A stretch of DNA of 64,000 nucleotides from JAANXG01 sp049583715 (GCA_049583715.1 JBAUWJ010000190.1:18618-82617), one strand, 5' to 3'. Positions 7,622-16,410 are shown, numbered from the stretch's first letter. Translations and numbers: made by a program. Notes: generated by a model from the letters alone, not told the origin.

Positions 7622-8365
7622 GACGCGTCTCCTCGTGTGAGGTTTGGTTGAGTTGAGTTGATTTAATCCACTCGCCGGCCGACGCCTGTGAACAGAGTCG
7701 TGGTTCGGGAGTCGATCGTGAGTGGGGCTGAAAGAGTAGAGGGTATGAGTCTCCGGTTTCCTGCGTAGAGCAGTAACCGTGTCCGCCGGCGTCTATGAAG
7801 TGCTTCGCCAATGTATCGGCTTTTGTCGCCTGCTGTCTTTGTAGAACGTCCTTGATACCCGTGTCGATTCAATCTTAAACGCAATCCGTATTGGATTTGT
7901 CGCAGACTATATTCACGTTGGAAGAAATGTCAAGTCAAAAGCAACAACTTTTGCGCAAAAAACAACGGAGCACATCAGCTTCGTTCAGAGTCCGGAGTCA
8001 ACACGAAGATCGTTGTCCGAACGAAGAGCATGAAGAATCCTCCCAACGAAGCTCCACGATGAGAGCGTTCCGTCGGTGCGAGAAACGTTGTCCGAGATTC
8101 ACGACGTGCCATTAGTGCGTTTTTCACAACGAATTTAGCGACGTTTCCAACCTTTTGTAACATTTGGTCCACGTGTTGCGCGGTACCACCCTGCAAGCTC
8201 GATCAACATCGAGCCGCGTCGCGCTTTCATATGGGATTATTGATGCTCGGCGCGCAATATATAATCTCGAACAATTCCTGCATAACCCGGCCGGAGGCCG
8301 TTTGACCGGCCGATCCCCGGACAAGCAAGACGCAGCAACCGAGACAACCGAGAACCAACCCAGCC
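7622..8365. other. 744-bp intergenic region, AT-rich centre
   Basis: It lies between the divergent histone H1-like gene and the HAD-sohB pair. From about 7860 to 8280 the base composition is clearly less GC-rich than the surroundings. Short repeated words such as CGTTGTCCGA occur (at about 8008 and 8086). Small open frames exist (for example 7891-8115), but none has a ribosome-binding site or recognisable protein, so I do not call them. A perfect TATAAT lies at 8260-8265. I see no RNA gene. Confidence 0.55.
8237..8265 (+). promoter_or_regulatory. Candidate promoter for HAD phosphatase-sohB
   Basis: A perfect -10 hexamer TATAAT at 8260-8265 lies about 100 bases before the GTG at 8366. A -35 at consensus spacing would fall at 8237-8242 (TTATTG), which is weak. 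Confidence 0.4.
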
Positions 8366-9073
8366 GTGAATCGAATTCGCGCCATCACACTGGACCTCGA
8401 CGATACCCTGTGGCCGATCGGCCCGGTCATTGAGGCCGCCGAGAGCAGACTCTACGACTGGTTGAGCGTGAACTGCCCCCGCGCGGCCCGGCGCCACGAT
8501 CTCGAGACGATGAGGGAGCTCCGGGATTCCGTCGTCCGGGACCACGCCGACATCGCCCACGACCTGACGGAGGTTCGGCGGCGCACCCTGGAGCGCCTGA
8601 TAGTCGCCGAAGCCGCCTACCCTCACGACTACGTCGATCGGGCCATGGGAGAGTTCCTGCAGCACCGCAACAACGTGGAATTCTTCCCTGATGCCCTGCC
8701 CTTCCTCACCCGCGTCAGCCCAGCCTATCCATTGCTGAGCATCACGAATGGCAACGCCGACCTGGGAAGAATCGGACTGCAAGGGGTTTTCGTCAGCCAG
8801 ATTTCCGCGCGCGAGGTAGGAGCGGCCAAACCCGATGCGCGAATGTTCCTGGCCGCCTGCGCTCATCTGAAGCTGGCGCCGGAGCATATCCTGCATATCG
8901 GCGATCATCCGGTCCAGGATATACTCGGCGCCGCGCAGGTCGGGATGAAGACGGTATGGGTCAACCGAAACGGGGCCCCCTGGGATCAGGAATACAGTGC
9001 CGACCATGAGGTCACATCTCTCGAGGAGGTCCTGGACCTTCTGCCGCCGAGCAGTATTGGAGACTCCGAATGA
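8366..9073 (+). CDS. HAD-superfamily phosphatase, YigB-like
   Basis: A 235-residue HAD hydrolase resembling E. coli YigB (an FMN/sugar phosphatase). Motif I is LDLDDTLWP, motif II SITNGNADL, the motif III lysine lies in GAAKPDARMF, and motif IV is HIGDHPVQDILGA. The GTG at 8366 has no clear Shine-Dalgarno, but homology starts within a few residues of it. Its stop overlaps the sohB ATG (ATGA), so the two genes form an operon. The substrate cannot be read from sequence; FMN dephosphorylation is a family-based guess. Confidence 0.88.
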   Translation: MNRIRAITLDLDDTLWPIGPVIEAAESRLYDWLSVNCPRAARRHDLETMRELRDSVVRDHADIAHDLTEVRRRTLERLIVAEAAYPHDYVDRAMGEFLQHRNNVEFFPDALPFLTRVSPAYPLLSITNGNADLGRIGLQGVFVSQISAREVGAAKPDARMFLAACAHLKLAPEHILHIGDHPVQDILGAAQVGMKTVWVNRNGAPWDQEYSADHEVTSLEEVLDLLPPSSIGDSE

Positions 9074-10086
9074 ATCAATTTTTCATCCAGTATGGCCTGT
9101 TCCTCGCCAAGTCACTGACGCTGCTTGCGGTGTTTGCGGCCGTCGCGGCCCTGCTGTCGGCGTTGGCGAAGAGGAACAAGGCACCGGAAAAGCTGGAAGT
9201 CAGGAATCTGAACCGCAAGTACGACGAGATGCGAGATGCGCTCCGCGCCGAGGTTCTCGCCCCCAAGGAGTGGAAGAAGCTGGCCAAGATCGAAAAGTCC
9301 AAGCGTAAGAAGAGCCGAAAGAAGCCCCCGGACCCGGGCGCCAAGCGCTTGTTCGTGCTCGATTTCCACGGGGACCTCAAGGCCACCGCCGTGGCCTCAC
9401 TGAGGGAGGAGATTACCGCCATCCTGACCATCGCCGGAGCCGGAGACGCCGTGCTGCTGCGGCTCGAGAACACGGGCGGCGTTGTTCACGAGCACGGCCT
9501 GGCGGCGTCGCAGGTCAACCGCCTGCGGGACGCCGGAGTCCACGTAACGGTGGCGGTGGACAAGGTCGCCGCCAGCGGCGGCTACATGATGGCCTGCGTC
9601 GCGGACCGCATCATCGCCGCGCCCTTCGCTGTCCTGGGGTCTATCGGGGTCCTTGCCCAGCTCCCCAACTTCAACGAGCTGCTCAAGCGGCACGGCGTTG
9701 CCTTCGAGCAGCAAACCGCCGGCGAGTACAAGCGCACTGTCACCATGTTCGGGGAGAATACCGACAAGGAGCGTGCGAAGCTCCGCGAGCAGATCGAGCA
9801 TACACATGTCCTGTTCAAGACTTTCGTGGCCAAGCACCGGCCGGACCTCGATCTGGAGAAGGCGGCCACCGGAGACATCTGGTATGGGAGCGACGCCGTC
9901 GACGTCGGATTGGTCGACGAGATCAGGACCAGCGACGACTATCTCCTGCAGGCGAGCCGGGACGTCCAGCTTTATCAGCTCACCTACAGCCACCGGAAGT
10001 CGCTTTCCGAACGAATGCTGTCGAGCGTCGGCGCCGCTGTGAATCGAACCATCGACTTCGCCCGAAGCAGCCTGGCGGGATGCTGA
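9070..10086 (+). CDS. sohB: SohB, inner-membrane serine protease of the S49 family
   Basis: The 338-residue product has an N-terminal membrane anchor (LFLAKSLTLLAVFAAVAALL), a basic linker rich in Lys (KSKRKKSRKKP), and the S49/SppA-like protease domain. The nucleophile Ser lies in KVAASGGYMMAC and the general-base Lys in AGEYKRTVTMFGENT, the Ser-Lys dyad of SppA/SohB. Length and layout match SohB. It is thought to take part in membrane or periplasmic protein quality control. It overlaps the HAD gene by 4 bp and is followed by the convergent prc gene. Confidence 0.93.
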   Translation: MNQFFIQYGLFLAKSLTLLAVFAAVAALLSALAKRNKAPEKLEVRNLNRKYDEMRDALRAEVLAPKEWKKLAKIEKSKRKKSRKKPPDPGAKRLFVLDFHGDLKATAVASLREEITAILTIAGAGDAVLLRLENTGGVVHEHGLAASQVNRLRDAGVHVTVAVDKVAASGGYMMACVADRIIAAPFAVLGSIGVLAQLPNFNELLKRHGVAFEQQTAGEYKRTVTMFGENTDKERAKLREQIEHTHVLFKTFVAKHRPDLDLEKAATGDIWYGSDAVDVGLVDEIRTSDDYLLQASRDVQLYQLTYSHRKSLSERMLSSVGAAVNRTIDFARSSLAGC

Positions 10087-10204
10087 CCGGCCAGGCCCGG
10101 ACCGCCTCCCTGCCTTGGTCCGGAGAGGCCGCGCTCCATCGAGCCGCCTGTTCGGACTACTATGGGCGTCGTCGCAGCCGCATCACGATGATCCGGGCAG
10201 GCTC

Positions 10205-12382
10205 TCAGCGCGGCACCGTATCGGTGTCCGTTGCTTCGTCGTCGGCCTTGCTCTGGGTGATTCCCTCACCCCGGTTCTCTCCCTGGGTGACCCCCTGGCT
10301 CATCCCCTGCGTCATGAGCTGGCGGTGCCGCAGCCGGATGAGGTCGACGAGAATGTTGGCCGCTTCCCGCTGCTTGATGCGGCGGGCGTCGGAGATATAC
10401 GTGGGATCGGCACTGCTCTCCTGCTCGCTCAGCTCGTCCAGGCTCGACAAAGGCTTTTCGCCGATCGTCCTGCGATAGATGTTCAGCCGGTTGAGCTGCT
10501 GGTTGTCGATCTCATCCATAGTCCTCTTGCGCACTGAGCGCTCGAGGCTGAATTCCTTCTGCTCTTCCAGCTTGCTCGCTGCCACGGCCTCGCTGCGAAG
10601 GTAGGCGAAGCCGGGGTCGTGGCGTACCCGCCGCCGGTGCAGCTCCCTCAGCGCGGAAATGTCGAGAGGACCGAGTCCGGACACCTTGTACTCGGCAGGC
10701 TTGATGGACTCCCAGGGCAGGGCGTTGTCGAATGCCCTCTCTCCCTGTTTGTCGCTGTCAATCGACGTCGGGTACATGATGTCCGGGGTGACGCCGCGCA
10801 ACTGCGTGCTGTCTCCATCGACCCGGAAGAACTTGGCTATGGTGTATTTCAGCTTGCCCAGCTCCGGGCCGTCGCCGAGGTTCTCCACCCTCTGGACGGT
10901 ACCCTTACCGTACGTGGGGTCGCCGATGATGAGACCGCGCCCGTAGTCCTGGATCGCCCCCGCGAAGATCTCGGAGGCCGACGCACTGTACTTGTCCACC
11001 AGTACCGCCAGCGGACCCGAATAGACGATCTTCGGATCGGGATCGCGGCTGACGCTGACGCGGCCGAGGGAATCGCGCACCTGCACGACGGGCCCCTGCG
11101 TGATGAACAGACCCGTCAGCTCGATGGCCTCGGGGAGCGAGCCGCCGCTGTCGCCGAGCAGGTCCACCACCACGCCGTCGATCCGTTCCTTACTCAACTC
11201 GTGCAGAATGTTACGCACGTCCCGGGTCGTGCTCCGGAAGTTCTTGTCGCCGCGGGCCCGGGCCTCCAGATTCGAGTAGAAGGTCGGGACCCGGATCACG
11301 GCGATGCGGCGCACACCCCCGGGTGTGGGGATCTCGTAGATCCTCTTGTGAGCCGCCCGCCCTTCCAGCTTCACTTTGTCCCGAACCAGGCGGATCTCGT
11401 GGGTCGGGCCGCCGAGCGGCTCGTTCTCCCGCAGGACATCCAGCCTCACGACGCTCCCCTTCGGGCCCCGGATCAGATCCACGACGTCAGCCAGACGCCA
11501 GCCGTTGACATCGACCATGTCCCCATCGCCCTGGGCGACGCCGGTGATGCGGTCTCCCGCGAAGACCTTGTGGCTCAGCGCGGCCGGCGCACCGGGGATG
11601 ACGCGCTTTATGACCGTCTCGCCGTCCTCCGACTGCAGCGCCGCCCCGATGCCCTCCAGGCTGAGGCTCATGCTGATACTGAAGTTGTCCGAGGCGCGCC
11701 GCGCCAGATAGCTGGTATGCGGCTCGATGGAGCCGGCGTAGGCGTTGATGAAGGTCTGGAATACATCCTCCCGATCGAGCTGGCGGATACGCCGGTCGAT
11801 GCCTTCGTAGCGCTCACGCAGCTTCTTGACGATCTCGGCGTCCTTCTTGCCGGACAAGGACAGTATCAACCAGTCATTCTTGACCCGCTTGCGCCAGATC
11901 TCGTCCAGCTCGGCCCGGTTCTTCGCCCAGGGTGCATCGCTGCGGTCCAGCCTCACCGTCTCGTCGATCGAGAAATCGAAACCCTTGTCGAGCAGCGACA
12001 GGGCATACCGGACCCGCTCGCCGACGCGCTCGCGCACCCTCTTGAAGATCTCGTAGGCCGGGGAGAGATCGGCCTTGTCTATGGCATCGTCCAGCTTGTC
12101 CCTGTACTTGGAGAACTCCGCAACGTCGGACGCGAGCAGATAGCTGCGGTTCCCGTCCAGGGCCTTGAGGTACCGGTCGAAGATCTGTTCAGACAGCTTG
12201 TCGTCGAGCCGCACGTTCCGGTAATGGAAGCGGTCGATGAAGTAGTGGATGAGCTTCGTGGCCCGCTGCTGGTCGGCGGTGGGATGCAGGTCCGCCAGAT
12301 CGACGACCGTGGGACTTGCGAGCACGCAAGGGGCGCTCGCGATCATCAAGAGGATGAGTACCTGTCTGATAAGTTTCGTCAT
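10205..12382 (-). CDS. prc: Tail-specific (C-terminal processing) periplasmic protease
   Basis: A 725-residue Prc/Tsp homologue. A signal peptide (QVLILLMIASAPCVLA) is followed by the N-terminal helical domain, a PDZ domain (SLEGIGAALQSEDGETVIKRV) that binds C-terminal tails, and the S41 protease core with catalytic Ser in KYSASASEIFAGA and Lys in DPTYGKGTVQ. The length is normal for the long Tsp type. The extreme C-terminus is a low-complexity tail with QGMSQGVTQGENRGEG, unlike the conserved family end. Known roles include turnover of ssrA-tagged periplasmic proteins and of peptidoglycan hydrolases. It is divergent from the FAD oxidase gene. Confidence 0.95.
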   Translation of the reverse strand: MTKLIRQVLILLMIASAPCVLASPTVVDLADLHPTADQQRATKLIHYFIDRFHYRNVRLDDKLSEQIFDRYLKALDGNRSYLLASDVAEFSKYRDKLDDAIDKADLSPAYEIFKRVRERVGERVRYALSLLDKGFDFSIDETVRLDRSDAPWAKNRAELDEIWRKRVKNDWLILSLSGKKDAEIVKKLRERYEGIDRRIRQLDREDVFQTFINAYAGSIEPHTSYLARRASDNFSISMSLSLEGIGAALQSEDGETVIKRVIPGAPAALSHKVFAGDRITGVAQGDGDMVDVNGWRLADVVDLIRGPKGSVVRLDVLRENEPLGGPTHEIRLVRDKVKLEGRAAHKRIYEIPTPGGVRRIAVIRVPTFYSNLEARARGDKNFRSTTRDVRNILHELSKERIDGVVVDLLGDSGGSLPEAIELTGLFITQGPVVQVRDSLGRVSVSRDPDPKIVYSGPLAVLVDKYSASASEIFAGAIQDYGRGLIIGDPTYGKGTVQRVENLGDGPELGKLKYTIAKFFRVDGDSTQLRGVTPDIMYPTSIDSDKQGERAFDNALPWESIKPAEYKVSGLGPLDISALRELHRRRVRHDPGFAYLRSEAVAASKLEEQKEFSLERSVRKRTMDEIDNQQLNRLNIYRRTIGEKPLSSLDELSEQESSADPTYISDARRIKQREAANILVDLIRLRHRQLMTQGMSQGVTQGENRGEGITQSKADDEATDTDTVPR

Positions 12383-12555
12383 GCCCTAGAAAGCCTTGTG
12401 GCGGGTGGCCCCCGCATCGGAATCGGCGCTTGTTGGAATTCGCCCCGTACTCACATCATTATGCACAAGCATAGTACACTTCGCGAGCAAACCGAATCGT
12501 CCGGCGCCCCCACGGAACGACCTCCCGACCGCCGCCCGGGCGCGACCGCAGCACC

Positions 12556-13905
12556 ATGAATAATTCCACGATGGCATCATATCCTGAAAAAAAGCAAAGG
12601 ATTTCCGACCAGTTCAAGGGTACCGCGGGCGAATTGCGGCTGGCGAAGGACACGTCGAACCTGTTTCGGGACCGCGCGCAGCACAAGGCAGCCCGGCTGG
12701 ACGTGCGCGATTTCAATGAAGTCCTCGAGGTAGACGCCGATCAGGGCTGGGTCGAGGTGGAGGGCATGACCCCCTACGCCAAGCTCGCGGACGCCACCCT
12801 GGCGCGCGGCGCGATGCCCTGCGTCGTACCCCAGCTTCGGAGCATTACGATCGGCGGAGCCGTCGCCGGGGTCGGAATCGAGTCGACCTCCTTCCGCTAC
12901 GGCCTGGTACACGAGACCATCCTGGAGATGGACGTCCTGACGGGCACCGGAGACGTCCTGACCTGCACCCCGGACAACGAGCACAAGGACCTGTTCTTCG
13001 GTCTGCCCAACTCCTACGGCACCCTCGGCTACGTGCTGAAGCTCAAGACCAGGACCATCCCCGTACGTCCCTACGTGCGCCTCGAGCACGTGCATTTCCC
13101 GGACGCGCGCTCGTATTTCGAGCGCCTCGGCGAGCTCTGCGGTGATGAGAATATCGACTTCCTGGACGGCACGGTGTTCGAGCCCGGGCAGTTCTACATC
13201 ACGGTGGGGCGATTCACCGACCACGCACCCTACCTCAGCGACTATACCTACAAGGACATCTATTACCGCTCCATCCCGGAGCGCCGCGAGGACTACCTCA
13301 CGACCCACGACTATATCTGGCGCTGGGACACGGACTGGTTCTGGTGCTCGAAGAACGTGGGGGCCCAGAATCCGTTGCTGCGCCGGCTGTTCGGACGGAA
13401 GCGCCTGAATTCGGTCTTCTACACGAAGCTCATGCGCTGGAACGCGCGCTGGGGACTCACGGGCTGGGCGAATCGCTTCCGCGGCATCCGCACGGAATCC
13501 GTCATCCAGGACATCGACATCCCGCTGGAGCGCTGCCCCGAGTACTACGAGTTCTTCGACCGGGAAATCGGCATCCGACCCGTGTGGATCTGCCCCATCG
13601 GGGTGTATGACCGCCGGGCGCACTTCCCTCTGTATCCGCTGGATCCGGAACGACGGTACGTCAATTTCGGGCACTGGGACGTGGTCCGAACGCGCCGACG
13701 CCGCCCCGAAGGCCATTTCAACCGCCTGGTGGAGAAGAAAACAGCCGAGCTCGGCGGAATCAAGTCGCTCTATTCGGATTCTTTCTACCCCGAAGACGAG
13801 TTCTGGGCCAACTATAACCAAAGCGCCTACCGCTCGTTGAAAGCGAAATACGATCCCAATGGACAACTCAAGGATCTTTATCGAAAATGCGTGCTGAGGG
13901 AGTGA
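12556..13905 (+). CDS. FAD-binding oxidoreductase, DHCR24 (delta-24-sterol reductase)-like
   Basis: A 449-residue PCMH-type FAD protein. The FAD domain is seen in VEVEGMTPYAKLADATLARG and VPQLRSITIGGAVAGVGIESTSFRYG. The C-terminal part, with IYYRSIPERREDYLTTHDYIWRWDTDWFW and PVWICPIGVYDR, has the Trp/Tyr-rich layout of DHCR24/DIMINUTO-like proteins. Bacteria of this type do not usually make sterols, so the substrate is unknown; reduction of an isoprenoid or fatty side chain is only a possibility. It is divergent from prc across a 173-bp region, and an exported protein gene follows 36 bp downstream. Confidence 0.78.
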   Translation: MNNSTMASYPEKKQRISDQFKGTAGELRLAKDTSNLFRDRAQHKAARLDVRDFNEVLEVDADQGWVEVEGMTPYAKLADATLARGAMPCVVPQLRSITIGGAVAGVGIESTSFRYGLVHETILEMDVLTGTGDVLTCTPDNEHKDLFFGLPNSYGTLGYVLKLKTRTIPVRPYVRLEHVHFPDARSYFERLGELCGDENIDFLDGTVFEPGQFYITVGRFTDHAPYLSDYTYKDIYYRSIPERREDYLTTHDYIWRWDTDWFWCSKNVGAQNPLLRRLFGRKRLNSVFYTKLMRWNARWGLTGWANRFRGIRTESVIQDIDIPLERCPEYYEFFDREIGIRPVWICPIGVYDRRAHFPLYPLDPERRYVNFGHWDVVRTRRRRPEGHFNRLVEKKTAELGGIKSLYSDSFYPEDEFWANYNQSAYRSLKAKYDPNGQLKDLYRKCVLRE

Positions 13906-13941
13906 CACCGCCCGGCGGCGTCCGGGTCCGGAGGTTTTGAA

Positions 13942-14430
13942 ATGTTGAAGCGATCTCTTGTTCTGTTACTGGGCCTCGCGCTGGCGGCCCCGGCCATGGC
14001 CGGGGGCTACGGCGGGCACTACTATGGCCACCGCTACGGCGGGCATTCCCACTATGGGCATCATGGCGGCGACGCCGGCGGTGCGCTGGTTGCCGGTCTG
14101 GTGTTCGGTGGTCTGCTCGGCTACCTGATCAGCGAGGACCAGCACTACCAGCAGGACGTCTACTGGGACAATCCCGACCGCGTCTATTACTACGAGCCCG
14201 CGTATGACTACGGCTATCGCAGATACGTGCGCGTTGTGCCGGTGCCCGTGCCTGCCCAAACGGCGGTCGTCGACCCGGAGTTCGCCGGACAGAATTGCCA
14301 GATGACCCGCGAGTACACTACGACCATCGAGGTCGACGGCAAGAAGCACGACGCCTACGGCACGAAGTGCCTGACCGCCGACGGCTCCTGGATCCTGGGG
14401 CGCCCCAAGCTCGTCCCCGACTTCAACTAG
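13942..14430 (+). CDS. Exported Gly/Tyr/His-rich protein of unknown function
   Basis: The 162-residue product starts with a clear signal peptide (SLVLLLGLALAAPAMA), then a Gly/His/Tyr-rich stretch (GGYGGHYYGHRYGGHSHYG), a glycine-rich hydrophobic segment (ALVAGLVFGGLLGYLI) and a Tyr-rich region. The C-terminus has NCQMTREYTTTIEVDGKKH and CLTADGSW, a two-cysteine module seen at the end of many exported proteobacterial surface-antigen-like proteins. GGAGG lies nine bases before the ATG. Role unknown; envelope-associated is inferred. Confidence 0.75.
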   Translation: MLKRSLVLLLGLALAAPAMAGGYGGHYYGHRYGGHSHYGHHGGDAGGALVAGLVFGGLLGYLISEDQHYQQDVYWDNPDRVYYYEPAYDYGYRRYVRVVPVPVPAQTAVVDPEFAGQNCQMTREYTTTIEVDGKKHDAYGTKCLTADGSWILGRPKLVPDFN

Positions 14431-14496
14431 CGCGCGGGACCGCGCGGCGGCGTGCCCCCGCCAACGCGGCGTGTGACACGGTCCAGGCCGCCCGTC

Positions 14497-14850
14497 GTGG
14501 CGCCGGAGAATCGGTCCGCCTATGAGAAGATCTGGGAGACCGTTGCCCGTATCCCCTACGGCCGGGTCGCCACCTACGGCCAGATCGCCCGTCTCGCGGG
14601 TCTCGGCAAACGCGCGCGGCTCGTCGGCTACGCCCTGCATCGAACGCCGGAGCATTGCGAGATTCCGTGGCATCGCGTCATCAATGCCGGGGGCAGGATC
14701 TCCTTCCCGCCCGGAAGCGACTCCTACCGCAGGCAGCGCGACAGACTGATCGCGGAGAACATCCCGCTGGTGGGTGAGCGGGTCGATCTGCGGCGATATC
14801 GCTGGCGGCCGGGGATCGAAGATGCTCCCGAAGGGTACTTCGAAAGCTGA
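14497..14850 (+). CDS. atl: Alkyltransferase-like protein (ATL), PWHR variant
   Basis: It resembles the C-terminal domain of O6-alkylguanine-DNA alkyltransferase (IPYGRVATYGQIARLAG; then IPWHRVINAGGRIS), but the alkyl-acceptor Cys of PCHR is replaced by Trp. This is the hallmark of ATL proteins, which bind O6-alkylguanine without repairing it and hand the lesion to nucleotide excision repair. The size (about 117 aa from the GTG at 14497) fits single-domain ATLs; an in-frame GTG at 14452 is an alternative start. It sits 66 bp after the exported-protein gene, possibly in the same transcript. Confidence 0.88.
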   Translation: MAPENRSAYEKIWETVARIPYGRVATYGQIARLAGLGKRARLVGYALHRTPEHCEIPWHRVINAGGRISFPPGSDSYRRQRDRLIAENIPLVGERVDLRRYRWRPGIEDAPEGYFES

Positions 14851-14911
14851 GCTCCGGCGTGGTCGTGTAGAATGGACCGCCCGCAAAGAACAAACCTCGG
14901 ATCGCACGTCC

Positions 14912-15799
14912 ATGAAAGTCGCAACTTGCCGATACAAGAATCAGGAGCACCTCGCCATAGTACGCAACGGCGCCGCGATGCTCCCGGCCCTCGTGTCCAG
15001 ATATCCCGGCTTCGCCGATGCACTGTCCTTCATTCGCGATTACCGCAAGTCTCGCGAGCTGCTGGCGGGTCTGCAGGAGTCGGAGAAAGACCGGGCGACG
15101 GTGATGATGGACGACCTTACCCTGCTCGCGCCCATTCCGCGCCCCACCAAGAACGTCATGTGTCTCGGCTGGAACTATTCGGAGCATGTGCGCGAGTCGT
15201 CCAGTGTCAGAAAAGAGGAAGCCGGGCTGCCGGAGCACCCCATTGTCTTCACCAAGAATGTCACAAGCGTGACGGGTCCGGGCAGCACGATACCCTGTGA
15301 TGCGGCCGTCACGGAGCAGCTCGACTGGGAAGCAGAGCTCGGCGTGATCATCGGCAAATCCGGCCGGGCAATCACCGCCGCGGACGCCATGGGCCACGTA
15401 TTCGGCTACACGGTCATCAACGACGTGTCGGCGCGGGATCTTCAGTTTCAGCACAAACAGTGGTTCATCGGCAAGAGCCTCGACGGCGCCTGTCCCATGG
15501 GCCCCTGGATCGTGACGGCGGACGAGATCGCCGACCCGCACGCACTGGCCATCCGCTGCGACGTGAACGGCGTTCGCAAGCAGGATTCCACCACCGCCAA
15601 CATGATCTTCAAGATCCCCGCGATCATCGCCACCCTTTCCCTCGGCATGTCGCTGGAGCCCGGCGACGTGATCGCCACCGGCACCCCGGAGGGCGTCGGC
15701 TTTGCCAGGACCCCGCCCGAGTTCCTCAAGCCCGGCGACGAGGTCGTTTGCGAGGTCGAGGGGGTCGGCAGCCTGCGGAATACCATCGGCGGGAAGTAA
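14912..15799 (+). CDS. Fumarylacetoacetate hydrolase (FAH)-family protein
   Basis: A 295-residue FAH-fold enzyme. The core has KNVMCLGWNYSEHV, the metal-binding motif EQLDWEAELGVIIG, VSARDLQFQHKQWFIGKSLDG and GDVIATGTPEGVGFAR. Members cleave or isomerise 2-oxo acids such as acylpyruvates, 5-oxopent-3-ene-1,2,5-tricarboxylate or oxaloacetate; the substrate is not readable here. The ATG at 14912 starts where homology begins. No catabolic partners are adjacent, so a housekeeping acylpyruvase or oxaloacetate role is more likely than an aromatic pathway. Confidence 0.88.
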   Translation: MKVATCRYKNQEHLAIVRNGAAMLPALVSRYPGFADALSFIRDYRKSRELLAGLQESEKDRATVMMDDLTLLAPIPRPTKNVMCLGWNYSEHVRESSSVRKEEAGLPEHPIVFTKNVTSVTGPGSTIPCDAAVTEQLDWEAELGVIIGKSGRAITAADAMGHVFGYTVINDVSARDLQFQHKQWFIGKSLDGACPMGPWIVTADEIADPHALAIRCDVNGVRKQDSTTANMIFKIPAIIATLSLGMSLEPGDVIATGTPEGVGFARTPPEFLKPGDEVVCEVEGVGSLRNTIGGK

Positions 15800-16152
15800 C
15801 CCGCATCGCACAAACTCGCGACGTATCCGGAGGATCATCGGGGACGCAATTCGTGGACGGCGTAGTCGACAGCGGTATGTAGAGCATGGGGTGGTTCGGG
15901 TCCTTGTCGACAGGCATCCGGTACCTTGGACGCTGTGCTTGTCCTCTCTGGTCGAATAACCCAAGCGACCGCGCCGCTCACCCCTCATCCTGTGCTTCTC
16001 GACTGGCGTTCCCGACTTCGTCCTGCCTCCTCCATCCCTGGAGTCGTCCCTCGATGGAAGAAGAAACCTATGGCCCCGTGTTGGGGGTACGTGAGAGAAA
16101 TCGGGGTCCGTGCTCCAGATCCTCCACCTCAAACAAAAGGAGCAGCGTGGGG

Positions 16153-16260
16153 GCATGAACCGGGGAGGATCTTTGTCGAGCGTCTCGAGGCAGGAGCCGA
16201 GAGCGAGCCTGCTTCGGAGGTAATTGCGGCGTGTCGACAAAGACCCTCCCGGGTTCCTGC
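16153..16260. repeat. Long-hairpin element, copy B
   Basis: The arms at 16153-16179 and 16234-16260 are inverted repeats matching at 24 of 27 positions. Relative to copy A (3127-3233) the arms carry a few substitutions, while loop nucleotides 16180-16210 match copy A exactly; the loop after that diverges and then returns to ATTGCGGCGTG-like sequence. As with copy A, a GTCGGAATGAATTCCGAC repeat lies within 100 bp. Confidence 0.85.
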
Positions 16261-16274
16261 GGGGCGCTCCTCTA

Positions 16275-16410
16275 CAAGCTCGGCAGGCCCCAGCAGCGCA
16301 GCACGATCAAACACTGCTTGTCGGAATGAATTCCGACCCACAAGGAAGTGGGGAGTGCCGGAGACCGTCGGGAATGAGAACCGACCGACACACTTCGGAT
16401 GTGGGGATGG
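16275..16410 (+). repeat. GTCGGAATGAATTCCGAC dispersed repeat, copy 2
   Basis: The core palindrome is at 16320-16337. Upstream it shares ATCAAACACTGCTT and CCCAGCAGC with the copy at 37634. Downstream, the CCCACA-GTGGG hairpin and the GAGTGCCGGAGACCGTCGGGAA block match the copies at 3049 (inverted) and 63881. Confidence 0.85.

Noticed and set aside
7281..7640. Phe/Leu/Ala-rich frame antisense to the lysine-rich gene, looking like a membrane protein
   Set aside because: It is the complement of Lys/Ala codon repeats. The lysine-rich strand has the ribosome-binding site and terminator.
7891..8115. Small gene in the AT-rich gap
   Set aside because: No ribosome-binding site, unusual Ser/Arg/Glu-rich composition and no family resemblance.
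10619..12559. 646-codon open frame antisense to prc
   Set aside because: Same reason: prc is unmistakable on the other strand and the antisense product resembles no family.
16129..16341. Protein containing SLSAPASRRSTK and GRNSFRQA peptides
   Set aside because: These peptides are translations of the dispersed hairpin and palindrome repeats and recur wherever those repeats occur.
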